Assembly (NCBI RefSeq): GCF_001590785.1
Contig: NZ_LTAO01000014.1
Coordinates: 1-42,090 of the forward strand
DNA length: 42,090 nt
Reading direction: 5' to 3'
Source of the DNA: Alkalihalobacillus trypoxylicola
GTDB lineage: Bacteria; Bacillota; Bacilli; Bacillales; Bacillaceae_D
In this document: one piece after another, positions 25,986-35,523 of the stretch
Position numbering within the stretch: position 1 is the stretch's first letter
Layout of the letters: each line of letters begins with the position of its first letter
Made by a program: the position numbers and the translations under genes
Notes under the pieces: model-generated
The model's database searches: none
What the model was told of the DNA's origin: nothing
The model's input: the letters and a program-made list of their open reading frames with translations, nothing else

Positions 25986-26807
25986 TTATAGATAGTCAAT
26001 AAAGTGTCTTCTAAATTTAATATGCATTGCTGAGCCAACAAGAAGGAGTACTAAAACAACTGCCCAAAAATAAAGCGTATATTGCCAATTCACTATAAAG
26101 TACCATTCAGTCCCAAAGAAAGCAGCTCGGTAACCTTCAATCAAATAATAAATAGGGTTTAGCATCATAAGCTGCATAAGGCGTGGAAAGTCACTTAAAA
26201 TGGTAATTGGCCATAATACTCCCGATAAATAAAATAGCATTCTTAAAGTAGAATTTAAAAACATGTGAACATCTCGAATAATGGTAGATAGTGTAGAGGT
26301 AATTAATGAGATGGCAAATAGCAAACTTAAAGCAGCGATAATAAAATAAATAAATTGGAAATAATAGATATTTGCGTAAAATCCAAAAAAATGGAAAATT
26401 ATTATTGAAATAAATAACATAAGTAAATGGATATAAAAATTAGAAAAAATCACGAAATTAGGAATGACACTCATTGGGAAATTCATTTTAGAAAGCATAC
26501 GTAATCTTGAATAAATAGACTTAGAACCTTGCAGCATGGATTGATAACAAAATATCCATATAAAAAAACCTGCTAATAACCACGTGAAGAAAGGAACTTC
26601 TTCTCCACCAATCAAAATAGGATTTCTAGCTCTTATCGTATCAAATACAAACCAGTATATAAGTAATTGAATGGCTGGACTAATGATTTCCCATGCCATT
26701 CCTAAATAATTATTTTTATTTTTACTTTTTATTTCATAGGCAGATAATCTTCTAATCAAATAAAAATGTTGAATTTGTTCTTTTAGTACCGTTATTGTAG
26801 CTCTCAT
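25986..26807 (-). CDS. tagG: Teichoic acid exporter permease TagG
   Basis: ABC-2 type permease of 273 aa, six membrane helices, which passes the finished lipid-linked polymer outward with TagH. The N-terminal amphipathic stretch (LIRRLSAYEIKSKNKNNYLGMAWEIISP, here split at LSAY for length) is the gate helix of Wzm/TagG proteins and the C-terminal half has LNPIYYLIEGYRAAFFG. AAAGGATAGCGAG precedes the ATG. It is nine bases before tagH. Pairing is typical for Gram-positive wall teichoic acid export. Another polymer is possible, but the TagF-type enzymes on both sides support this one. Confidence 0.92.
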   Translation of the reverse strand: MRATITVLKEQIQHFYLIRRLSAYEIKSKNKNNYLGMAWEIISPAIQLLIYWFVFDTIRARNPILIGGEEVPFFTWLLAGFFIWIFCYQSMLQGSKSIYSRLRMLSKMNFPMSVIPNFVIFSNFYIHLLMLFISIIIFHFFGFYANIYYFQFIYFIIAALSLLFAISLITSTLSTIIRDVHMFLNSTLRMLFYLSGVLWPITILSDFPRLMQLMMLNPIYYLIEGYRAAFFGTEWYFIVNWQYTLYFWAVVLVLLLVGSAMHIKFRRHFIDYL

Positions 26808-26966
26808 CTCGCTATCCTTTCGAACAAATTAATAATACTTTTTAAAATTATACATAATGGATTTTTAAAACACAATATTAAGGTCAAGATTCCAACTATT
26901 ACACGTTAGCATGAATCCAGAACCCCAAACCTTAAAACGAAATTAATAATACAAAAACTAACCTAA

Positions 26967-28193
26967 TTACACTAAGTCCTTTAGATTTTTAATACGTTTT
27001 CTAATCGAATAATTTTCACCAAATTTATGAATACATCTCTTTATTTCGTCATCTGCTTTTAAATACTCCCCAAGTTCAATAAAAATATCAACTAAATAAA
27101 GTCTTAAATCAAGGTTATTAGGAATTCGGTGAATTGCTTCTTTTGCAAATGAACATGCGTCTTTTATGCGGGTTTGTTTTTTTAATATTTTAATCTTTAA
27201 TTTTGTTGCTTCCTTACTTTTTGATTCTAACTCTATCGATTTATTAACTAAATTTAAAGCCCAATTTAATTTATTTCTTTGATAGCAGGCATTACCTAAA
27301 TTTGTGTAATACGTATTGGATTTAATCTTTTTTGCTCGATCATATACTGGAGTTTTATTCTGTAAAAAATCATATACAAAGGATTTTAATAGTCCCATTT
27401 TTAGTAATTGTGGAGCTAAACCATGCCCAACATATGGAATCTTAACCTCAGTTGCATTAGGAAATGAAGGCAAAATCCCTTCCTTTACATATCGTTTATC
27501 CAGCGAATTTTTTGGATCATAAACAATTATTGGCTTTATTTTTGGGTTTTTTGGTAATAATTCATTGTCTAACATTTTAAATTTTGGGATTATCTTTGTT
27601 CGCCCATATTCTGGATGAATCGATAATCTTGGTGACATCGCCATGATACGACAATCTAACATGGAAGCATAATACAAAGTATTATAAGCGCCTAAACTAA
27701 ATCCGTACGCCATTTTATCGGTATACCCTTGCATAAGTGGACTCACAACTTCAATAAATTCTTCTTGAGACAAATCTTGTTGATAGGTGCTCTTTTCTTT
27801 TTTTCTAATTGCAATTATATCCATGTTTTGTTCACTTAACAGCTTAAAAGCAAATGATGGATTATCCCATGTCATAAAAATAGAATCAAAGGTAATGATG
27901 ACTCTTTCAGTGTGTTGGAGTTTTTTATAAAATTCAATTCTACTTTGGCCATTGTCATATAGAACTAATTTTCGATAACCAAGTTTATCATCCTTCAAAT
28001 ATTCTTTTTCCTCCAAGAGAATATTTGAAAATAACTTACTAAATTCAGAATAATTTCCTGATACTCTATATAGAATAGATAACTTAATTTTAGCCTCTAA
28101 ATTATCAAGTGAATGTTCAACATATTTTATTTGCTCATCAATAGCACTTTCCCATGTTTTTCGAGTAAGTTTACCTTCATTGCTCTGCACCAC
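26967..28193 (-). CDS. TPR-containing alpha/beta-hydrolase-like protein (function unknown)
   Basis: Cytoplasmic protein of 408 aa without signal peptide or membrane helix. The middle (about 70-280) looks like an alpha/beta hydrolase. The nucleophile elbow is GFSLG at 164-168 (Ser166), with Asp226 in IIVYDPKN and His257 in VGHGLAP as likely triad partners. The C-terminal 120 residues look like TPR helices (NLGNACYQRNKLNWALNLV and two more). It is a clear paralog of the 579-aa protein at 29983-31722; they share FYKKL, SLGAY, SPRLSIH, LLKMGLLK and FLQN. The start is GTG at 28193 with GAGGTG upstream. A serine esterase or acyltransferase acting on polymer precursors is a guess. Confidence 0.78.
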   Translation of the reverse strand: MVQSNEGKLTRKTWESAIDEQIKYVEHSLDNLEAKIKLSILYRVSGNYSEFSKLFSNILLEEKEYLKDDKLGYRKLVLYDNGQSRIEFYKKLQHTERVIITFDSIFMTWDNPSFAFKLLSEQNMDIIAIRKKEKSTYQQDLSQEEFIEVVSPLMQGYTDKMAYGFSLGAYNTLYYASMLDCRIMAMSPRLSIHPEYGRTKIIPKFKMLDNELLPKNPKIKPIIVYDPKNSLDKRYVKEGILPSFPNATEVKIPYVGHGLAPQLLKMGLLKSFVYDFLQNKTPVYDRAKKIKSNTYYTNLGNACYQRNKLNWALNLVNKSIELESKSKEATKLKIKILKKQTRIKDACSFAKEAIHRIPNNLDLRLYLVDIFIELGEYLKADDEIKRCIHKFGENYSIRKRIKNLKDLV

Positions 28194-28398
28194 TTTATCT
28201 ACACCTCAATTACATCTATCCAATAAATCTTCTTTCTAATTCTAATTTATCTATAAGCCCGTTATATACTTTATCAAAAAAATGAACTCATTTACGTGAT
28301 ATTCTTCATTTACCATATTTTTTAGTATTAAAAATACAATCTTATACTTGTTAGTTGAAGTTTTTGAAACTTTTATTAAGTATATTTTATAATATTGC

Positions 28399-29946
28399 TT
28401 ATTTTTTACCTAAAAGTCTTTTTAAGAATCTCTTTATACTAATGCTTTTTATTTTTTTCACTTGTCCGTTATTGTTACTATTATTAATTGTTAATTTTTG
28501 TTTTTTCTTTGGTTCCTCTAATATTTCAAAGCCAACTTTTAAAGACGCTTCTGAAATTTCTTCTGATACCGTTTCAACCTTACTTGCTTTAGGGCCTTTT
28601 CTACATTTATCCTTAAATAGATTTATGTTATTTTCGGTTCCTGCTACTACAATTTCTACATTTCCATTTAATAAATTTTTTGCATACCCAATCAAATCTA
28701 GTTCAATAGCTTTTTTTCTAACCCATTTTCTATATCCAACCCTTTGTACTTCACCAACAACAATCATTTTTTTGGAAATGATTAAATTAGAAGGTGGAGG
28801 ACTTACTGTTACTTCACTTGCTGTTTTATTTATTAATGGTTCTAGTACTGCACTCAAGTTAAAGTATATATTTGAATTTACATTCTTTTTTTCTTTAACT
28901 TCAGGAAAATAATAATCTATTATAGCAGAAGGAACATCACGACTAACTCCTTTCATCGGAAACACTAAAGAACCTATTTGAGGAGTTGGACTCAATTCTA
29001 TTACAACAGCAGACTCTTCTCCTGTTTTATTTTTATTATAAATAATATCTACTCCACCATGTGGAAAGTTTGGTATTGATTTTAAAGCTGCCACAGCTAT
29101 CTTCTTTACTTCCTCAGGAAAATAATCTGTAACTTCTATTGAATCTCCTCCAGTAGAAATATTAGAATTTTCTCTAAGGAAAAGTTGTTGTCCTTTGGCT
29201 AATTTACTTTCAAGAGTATGTCCACGTTTTTCTAAAGTATTTAGTACTTCAAAATCCTTTTTTATTAGACACGTAATTAATCTAGGATTCTTTTTTCTTT
29301 CTTTGTTTTTTAACTTGATTAATTCTCCAATTGTGTGTACACCATCACCAATTATATTTGCCGGTATACGATTCATAACAGCAATCACTTCATCTTCTAT
29401 AACATATAATCGATATTCTTCTCCCTCAAAATGTTTCTCTATAATGACATCCGAACTATTTAATTGATTACGTACATACTTGAGGGATTTCTCTAAGTAT
29501 TCAGTTGTATTAATGTTTGCAATTACTCCCTTACCTTGTGCACCTACTACAGGCTTTAATACCACAGGATAACCTAAACTATTAGCATAGTCGATTATTT
29601 CATAATCCGGTACATCCTTTCCAAATTTTTCTCCTTCAACAACAGGTATACCTTGCTTTTCTAACCATTTTTTGGTTGCGAATTTATTACTGCCTATACT
29701 AAATGCCTGTTCTTTAACTCTATCTCCTCTCGCTTTATAAAATCTATGAGTATTAGTATCCGAGCTTAGAGTATAAAGAAGTCCTGGCGCATGAATATTT
29801 TTTTTTGTTACTTTTTCAGAGTAATATTTTAAGGTTAATCCTCTTCTCCAACCTTCTAAAGCAATTAAATAGGAACAAAAAGCGCTACTTTGAGCATCTT
29901 TTAACATTTTATGATCCAGATGCTTTAACCAATTATTATTATCCAA
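28399..29946 (-). CDS. ATP-grasp ligase fused to an acylphosphatase domain
   Basis: Cytoplasmic protein of 515 aa. The ATP-grasp part (about 80-345) is closest by pattern to the cyanophycin synthetase/GshF branch: VLKPVVGAQGKGV for the nucleotide loop, VMNRIPANIIGDGVHTIGEL, and GGVDIIYN followed by VVIELSPTPQIG. In the last motif the usual E-x-N metal site reads E-x-S. Residues about 393-478 are a complete acylphosphatase: VGEVQRVGYRKWV with Arg406 and YAKNLLNGNVEI with Asn424, both catalytic residues present, then KGPKASKVETV. A basic tail follows. The start is TTG at 29946, eight bases after GGAGG. ATP-grasp enzymes make acyl phosphates, so a fused acylphosphatase may proofread or drain that intermediate. 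The substrate is unknown. Confidence 0.85.
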   Translation of the reverse strand: MDNNNWLKHLDHKMLKDAQSSAFCSYLIALEGWRRGLTLKYYSEKVTKKNIHAPGLLYTLSSDTNTHRFYKARGDRVKEQAFSIGSNKFATKKWLEKQGIPVVEGEKFGKDVPDYEIIDYANSLGYPVVLKPVVGAQGKGVIANINTTEYLEKSLKYVRNQLNSSDVIIEKHFEGEEYRLYVIEDEVIAVMNRIPANIIGDGVHTIGELIKLKNKERKKNPRLITCLIKKDFEVLNTLEKRGHTLESKLAKGQQLFLRENSNISTGGDSIEVTDYFPEEVKKIAVAALKSIPNFPHGGVDIIYNKNKTGEESAVVIELSPTPQIGSLVFPMKGVSRDVPSAIIDYYFPEVKEKKNVNSNIYFNLSAVLEPLINKTASEVTVSPPPSNLIISKKMIVVGEVQRVGYRKWVRKKAIELDLIGYAKNLLNGNVEIVVAGTENNINLFKDKCRKGPKASKVETVSEEISEASLKVGFEILEEPKKKQKLTINNSNNNGQVKKIKSISIKRFLKRLLGKK

Positions 29947-29982
29947 AGTTAATACCTCCAAGAGATTTCAGTCAAAAGGCAT

Positions 29983-31722
29983 TTAAATTTTATTTACATT
30001 TAAATTCTCTGCTTCTCGTTTTAACTTCTGTTCTTTTTTTGTAATACCAGGGGTCCTTCCGAAGATATCAATATAATCATCAATTTCCTTCCGCGCCCCT
30101 TCCATATCATTCATAAATACCAATGAATCAATTAAAAGAGAGCGAATTGTACGATCACTTTCAACTATTTTTTTGCAATTCCTGGCAAAGTTAACTGCTT
30201 CTTTATGCTTACCCAACCCATTAAGAATGTGTATTTTCAACCTCATATTTGAACTGTCATTAGGGTCTAAGTAGGTAGCATGTTCTACTAAGTCTAAAGC
30301 CCACCTTGGTTTATTTCTCTTAAAACATTCATCACCCAGTACTCTGTAATATGAAGAAGAACGAGTTCTTAAATTATTATCATAGTTAGGAATTTCATTT
30401 TGCAGAAATTTTAATACAAATTCTTTAAGTAGCCCCATTTTTAATAAATGTGGTGCAACACCATGACCACTGTATGGAGATTCAATAAAACAAGCATTTG
30501 GGAAAAAAGGCTTTATTCCTTCATTTATATACTTCCGGTCTTGTTTATTTTTAGGATCATAAACAATAATTGGTTCAATTCTCTCGTTTTTTTCAAAATG
30601 AGTATCATGCAAAAAACGTTTTCCTCTTAGATTTTTTTTGCCGAATTCTGAATGAATTGATAAACGAGGTGAAAGAGCTAGTATTTTACATTCTAATTTT
30701 GATGTATAGTAAATAGCAGCATATGCTCCTAAACTATAACCATACGAAAATTTCTCATCATAACCGCTTAACAATTTAGTGATTGTCTTATTAAAACTTT
30801 CAAAGGAGAAATCCTGAAAGTACCCCTTTTTACCTTTCCTTACTGCAATAATATCTACATCTTGTCTTAGCAATAAATCAAAGGCAAACGGTTTTCTATT
30901 CCAAGTCCAATTTAGAGAATCAAATACAATTATGACTCTTTTATTTTTCTCTAACTTCTTATAAAACTCTACCCTTGTTTTGCCATTATCAAAAATAGTT
31001 AATTTCTTATATGTTTCTTCTAGTTTACAACCATCATTTAACACTTTCTGCATTTTCAAATCTGCTTCTTTATGGTTACCTAATAATTGTTGAACCATAG
31101 AGAGTTCAATGTCTACCTGTTCTTTTAATTTATGATACTCTTCTAAATAATTTAAGCTTTCTTCCCATCTTTGTGATAGTAATGTTACATCTATTAATTT
31201 ACTTAGGATATTTGAACTTCTTTTATTTTTTTTCAAACCTTCTATTAAAATATTACTTGCTTCTACATATTTTTGTAAGTTGCTGTAATTATCAGCTGAC
31301 TCAATGAAATCCGCTTCTGAGGCATTAAAACTTTTATTACTAAATAAAAGTTCCCATAATGAAATTGCCTTTTGGTATTGTTCGGTTAATCGATAAGTTT
31401 TAGCAAGTATATATTGAACTTCTTGATTTTTAGGATTATTTTTTACTATTTGTGTTAAAACCTTAATAGCTCTACTATTGGAACCTTCTTCATTTAATGC
31501 CTTAGCCAAACCGATCGAATCACTAACGTTTGGTTTGCCACCTTGAATTTCAATAGTCTTTTCCCAATAATATACTGATTTATCCGCGATTTTACTTTCA
31601 TAAAGAAACTTTGCCATTAGTCTATTCAAACCTTCATTATTTGGGTAAAGGGATAATCCTTCTTCTAAGAGCTTCAGCCCCTTATCACTTTTTTTTATAT
31701 AATACGATTCTTTCCTTTTCAC
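29983..31722 (-). CDS. TPR-containing alpha/beta-hydrolase-like protein, long paralog
   Basis: Cytoplasmic protein of 579 aa. The N-terminal 230 residues are TPR-like helical repeats (LLEEGLSLYPNNEGLNRLMAK, VLTQIVKNNPKNQEVQYILAK, and others, written here without their joins). The hydrolase-like core (about 235-450) has GYSLG at 328-332 (Ser330), Asp389 in IIVYDPKN and His420 in SGHGVAP. More TPR helices follow to the C-terminus. It lacks a signal peptide. The start is GTG at 31722, eight bases after AGGAG. The gene is 36 bases upstream of the ATP-grasp gene and likely drives the three-gene run. It resembles the shorter paralog at 26967-28193, which lacks most of the N-terminal repeats. Confidence 0.78.
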   Translation of the reverse strand: MKRKESYYIKKSDKGLKLLEEGLSLYPNNEGLNRLMAKFLYESKIADKSVYYWEKTIEIQGGKPNVSDSIGLAKALNEEGSNSRAIKVLTQIVKNNPKNQEVQYILAKTYRLTEQYQKAISLWELLFSNKSFNASEADFIESADNYSNLQKYVEASNILIEGLKKNKRSSNILSKLIDVTLLSQRWEESLNYLEEYHKLKEQVDIELSMVQQLLGNHKEADLKMQKVLNDGCKLEETYKKLTIFDNGKTRVEFYKKLEKNKRVIIVFDSLNWTWNRKPFAFDLLLRQDVDIIAVRKGKKGYFQDFSFESFNKTITKLLSGYDEKFSYGYSLGAYAAIYYTSKLECKILALSPRLSIHSEFGKKNLRGKRFLHDTHFEKNERIEPIIVYDPKNKQDRKYINEGIKPFFPNACFIESPYSGHGVAPHLLKMGLLKEFVLKFLQNEIPNYDNNLRTRSSSYYRVLGDECFKRNKPRWALDLVEHATYLDPNDSSNMRLKIHILNGLGKHKEAVNFARNCKKIVESDRTIRSLLIDSLVFMNDMEGARKEIDDYIDIFGRTPGITKKEQKLKREAENLNVNKI

Positions 31723-32103
31723 TTTACCTACTCCTATTTATATATATTTCCTTCGTCTATTTATTTGTATTTCCCATAAAGATTACCACTTTTTATAGTA
31801 TGGGGAACTGTAGAATCCTTGTTACATCTTAACTTTACAAAGACTCTACTTGTTTCTTTAATAACTAGAGCAAAGCTGCCTTCTTTACTGCTTTATAGAG
31901 TGGTGTTTATTTTATTAGCTCACATAAATATAATTGATTTAAGGACCAAAAATATTAGCAGTATTTATTAGCAGATCTTAAGTTAAAAGATAAAATTAGC
32001 TAAAAAGTAACAGGAGCACGTTTCATCACTTATGCTAACTGATTTTAATTTAATTAATGTAAAAGATAATAATTATTTTCTCTATTGAGTTTGCTCTAGG
32101 ATT
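31723..32103. other. Intergenic region upstream of the TPR/ligase genes
   Basis: About 380 AT-rich bases between the tandem-domain TagF-like gene and the long TPR protein gene. It should carry the promoter of the latter. On the minus strand a TATAAA lies near 31795, but no matching -35 is clear. I see no hairpin with a U tract and no reading frame with a ribosome binding site. Confidence 0.4.
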
Positions 32104-35100
32104 TCACTTAAAAACCTTACTAACTATTCGTTCACTAGCATTCCCATCCTCTAAAGCACAGTATTTGCTTTGGAACGCATTATACTTATCTTCGTATAAT
32201 TTATTTAATTGTTCTATTTGCTTAATGGCTTTTATTATTTCGTTTGTATTGTATAAAAGTGGCCCAGGTGCTTCCTCTTCAAATTCCATATAGAAACCTC
32301 TTATATTATCACGATATTCTGCTAAATCATATGTGAAAAATAGTATAGGCTTTCCTGTATTAGCAAAATCAAACATGACAGAACTGTAATCTGTAATTAA
32401 GATATCCGATATTAACTGCAGTTCCTGAATATCCGGATAACTTGATACATTATATACAAAACCTTTTAGTGATTCGTCCATATTTAATTTATTTTGAATG
32501 ACTACATGCATTCGTAACAGGATGATATATTCATCTCCAAGTGCCTCTTTCATTTGGTGAAGGTCCATTTTTATATCAAATAAAAACTTATTTTTCTTTG
32601 ATGTCTGATTATCACGAAAGGTGGGTGCATATAATATTACTTTCTTATCAGATGGTAAATGAAGTCTATTCAATACCGCATTACCTATCAGTGTTCTATC
32701 TTTTGAATAAAAAATATCATTTCTAGGATAACCTAATTCTAATATGCTCCCCTTAAACTTAAAGGCACTTTTAAAAGCATTAGTTGCATATCGACTTGGT
32801 GAAATTAAATAATCCCAGTATTGGATTACCTTCCCTATTCTCTCCACATAATCATCACTTCTACCTTGAACATTTTCAATATCAAACAACATTCTCTTTA
32901 ATGGTGTGCCATGCCATGTTTGCAAATAGGTTGTCTCTTTCCTTTTATCTAAATAGGAAGGAAAGTTTTGATTATTAACCCAATAGCGTGCTCTTAATAA
33001 ATAGTAATAGTATTGAGGGCTAAGCCTTTTGATAACCTTTGTATTGTTATCTTCAAAACGGTACTGTTTATTATATACCCACACTTTTTTATAGTCCAAG
33101 CCTTGTCTAATTATCTCATCATAGATATTTTTAGGACTATCTCCTAATTGTTTTCCAATACCACTTTCAAACAAAATTAATTTTTTATCAACAGGGATTA
33201 GGTTCTTACCAAGTTTATACATAAATTTCATTATAGGAAAATATAGACGGCTTTTTCTAAACCTATTGTAAATCCCTTTTTGCACTAACTGATAGTGAGG
33301 ATTGTTTTTCAACCTTTTTCTTACAACATTATTTTGAATAACATTGTAAATTCTATCAGACGAATGTTGATCCCGATACTTAATAAATTTGTCCGCTCTT
33401 CTCCTATATTCATCTTTCATTTTGAAATTATTTTTAGCGTATTCTTCCACAGTAAGGAGTAATTTTTCAAGTTCAAACACAATTTCACCAGGCAAATCAT
33501 TATCCAAATCCAAATGTGATGGCTTTTTTCCGATAAACTTTGCACGGTCAAATTGGTAATATACAATTGGTTTATATAGGAAACTAAAATCAAATCCTAC
33601 ACTTGAGTAATCAGTAATCATCATTGCACTTTCTTTTATTAAATACTGTACATCTACTTCGCCTTGATTAACGACCTTAATACCTGTATTACTAAAGAAT
33701 TTACTAAAGTTTTGCATGTTAGGATGAAGACAAAAGACGATTTCAAAATTGAATTGGTCTGCAAGTTTTTTTAGAATTGTACTTTCTGTTAATACTCGAT
33801 ATCGTTCGTAATATTCGCTTTCTAAAAACTTCTGATCGTTGACTATCCAATCACGCCATGTAGGTATGATTAAGATTTGTCTTTTTACGGTTACATCTTT
33901 GGCAAAAAGTTGATCAAATCTAGATAATCCAGTTATAAATACATCTTTTGGATTATACCCAAAATCGTTCACTATCATTTTCTTTTCGAAATCGGAACTC
34001 ACCATAAACAAATCCGTATCGAAATTATAAGCATTACGACCATAGTTCGCCACCATATTTTTGGTTCCCATTACTCCATGTTGTAAGAATACAGTAGTTG
34101 CTTTAATTTTCTTTTTAAATAATGGTGTTCTCAATGGATAAAGATAATCTGCATGATGTGATGAGATAATCTTTTTAGCAATAATAGTTTTTAAAATATG
34201 TTCTTTTGACTTGTATTTCAACACATTCCCTAGAGGTTCAACATTTGCTTTCTCAGGTGAGTTATTTTCAATTACATAATAGACATTTTTCTCTGGATGA
34301 TTTTGTCGCATATATTTAAAGAATGCATAGCCTGTATCTTGGGCTTTGTAAGTTCTCTCTCCAACTAACCATACATTTTTATGACTATTAAATAGTTTTA
34401 CTATCCATATATACTTTAAAATGGTTTTTAAATATTTAAAGGTATCAGCTTCATAATGATAAATTTCAAAAGATAAATTTTCCAATTTAAAAGTATAATA
34501 TGGGTTTAAAATAATCGCATCATTCTTTTCTACAAGATACGTATCTTTCGTAAATAACTTAGCTTTTTTTGTCGGTTTTCCTATACGAACTTTCATACAC
34601 TCATCATGATTTAAAAATTTAACATTAAAATATAAATCATAAATATCTTCTCTTAATGTCCCTAATTTATTAAGTTCCTCTATATCTATTACAGCTTTAT
34701 AAGCATATTTGTTTAATCCAAATTTACGAATAGAGTATTCTTTTACATGTGTAATTTGAGTGTAATTACTTATCAACTCATTAGCACTTTGTCGCCCAAT
34801 AGTTATTAATTCCATTTTTTCTAATAATGAGCTACCAGAGTAAATATGACCTTTTAATGTCACTTTACCATTTTTACTTTTCACTGTATCAATTTGTATT
34901 TTTGGAGCTTTTATTGCAGATCCATTTTTTATAAGAGATAAATTCCCTTTAGCGGTAATGTAATTTTCAACCTTATTTCCCTCTATTTGAATAGGATTTA
35001 AGTTGTAGGTAGATGTATTAAAGAACCTACCACAGCGAATAAAATATTCCGTGTACTCTAATCCTTCTTCTACATAATAAATTACATCCTGTGCAAGTTC

Positions 35101-35418
35101 TTTTGACTTTGGTAATGATTCTTTTAGACATTTTATTTTAAAGAACCAATCATATACCGCACTCTCGTCATTGTAAGAGATTTGATTCAAAACCTGCTTT
35201 AATGAAACAGTAAAATCGAATTGATTAGATGCATTTTGAGTTGCAACCCTAATTTTCCTATCCGATTCTTCACGATTTTGAATCCACAACTCTACAATCT
35301 GCAGTTCAGGTTTCTGTAACTCACCTTTTAATGTTAATAAATCTAATTCTTGCTTTATTGTAATTGATAATTTACCTTTGCCTTTTTGTTTTCTTTTCAA
35401 TAAATTTGAGAAAATCAT
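32104..35418 (-). CDS. Tandem-domain CDP-glycerol glycerophosphotransferase
   Basis: Large protein of 1104 aa with two Glyphos_transf halves. Residues 1 to about 300 are beta-rich and unassigned (repeated KGELQ, KGNLSLI and KGHIYSG strands). The first catalytic half (about 330-700) has FLQHGVMG with His447, IPTWRDW, CLHPN with His565 and ITDYSSVGFD. The second half (about 735-1104) has QTWHGTPLKRML with His836, YAPTFRDN, RMHV with His971 and ITDYSSVMFD, and resembles the two single-domain enzymes at 20.9-23.5 kb. The first half is of a different subtype (HGVMG rather than HGTPLK), so it probably uses another acceptor or donor. The ATG at 35418 follows AGGGAT. An upstream TTG at 35457 has no site. 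Confidence 0.88.
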   Translation of the reverse strand: MIFSNLLKRKQKGKGKLSITIKQELDLLTLKGELQKPELQIVELWIQNREESDRKIRVATQNASNQFDFTVSLKQVLNQISYNDESAVYDWFFKIKCLKESLPKSKELAQDVIYYVEEGLEYTEYFIRCGRFFNTSTYNLNPIQIEGNKVENYITAKGNLSLIKNGSAIKAPKIQIDTVKSKNGKVTLKGHIYSGSSLLEKMELITIGRQSANELISNYTQITHVKEYSIRKFGLNKYAYKAVIDIEELNKLGTLREDIYDLYFNVKFLNHDECMKVRIGKPTKKAKLFTKDTYLVEKNDAIILNPYYTFKLENLSFEIYHYEADTFKYLKTILKYIWIVKLFNSHKNVWLVGERTYKAQDTGYAFFKYMRQNHPEKNVYYVIENNSPEKANVEPLGNVLKYKSKEHILKTIIAKKIISSHHADYLYPLRTPLFKKKIKATTVFLQHGVMGTKNMVANYGRNAYNFDTDLFMVSSDFEKKMIVNDFGYNPKDVFITGLSRFDQLFAKDVTVKRQILIIPTWRDWIVNDQKFLESEYYERYRVLTESTILKKLADQFNFEIVFCLHPNMQNFSKFFSNTGIKVVNQGEVDVQYLIKESAMMITDYSSVGFDFSFLYKPIVYYQFDRAKFIGKKPSHLDLDNDLPGEIVFELEKLLLTVEEYAKNNFKMKDEYRRRADKFIKYRDQHSSDRIYNVIQNNVVRKRLKNNPHYQLVQKGIYNRFRKSRLYFPIMKFMYKLGKNLIPVDKKLILFESGIGKQLGDSPKNIYDEIIRQGLDYKKVWVYNKQYRFEDNNTKVIKRLSPQYYYYLLRARYWVNNQNFPSYLDKRKETTYLQTWHGTPLKRMLFDIENVQGRSDDYVERIGKVIQYWDYLISPSRYATNAFKSAFKFKGSILELGYPRNDIFYSKDRTLIGNAVLNRLHLPSDKKVILYAPTFRDNQTSKKNKFLFDIKMDLHQMKEALGDEYIILLRMHVVIQNKLNMDESLKGFVYNVSSYPDIQELQLISDILITDYSSVMFDFANTGKPILFFTYDLAEYRDNIRGFYMEFEEEAPGPLLYNTNEIIKAIKQIEQLNKLYEDKYNAFQSKYCALEDGNASERIVSKVFK

Positions 35419-35523
35419 TATAAAATCCCTACTTACATTTATTTTTTCAGAGCTCAATTATAGGATAGAATCATTAAAATAATTTTGTCATTTTTATAAC
35501 ATTATACTAAGTACAAAGAAGCT

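Noticed and set aside
28355-28912. A 185-codon plus-strand reading frame with hydrophobic residues
   Set aside because: It lies antisense to the acylphosphatase end of a well-supported gene. Its hydrophobic look comes from reading Lys-rich codons backward.
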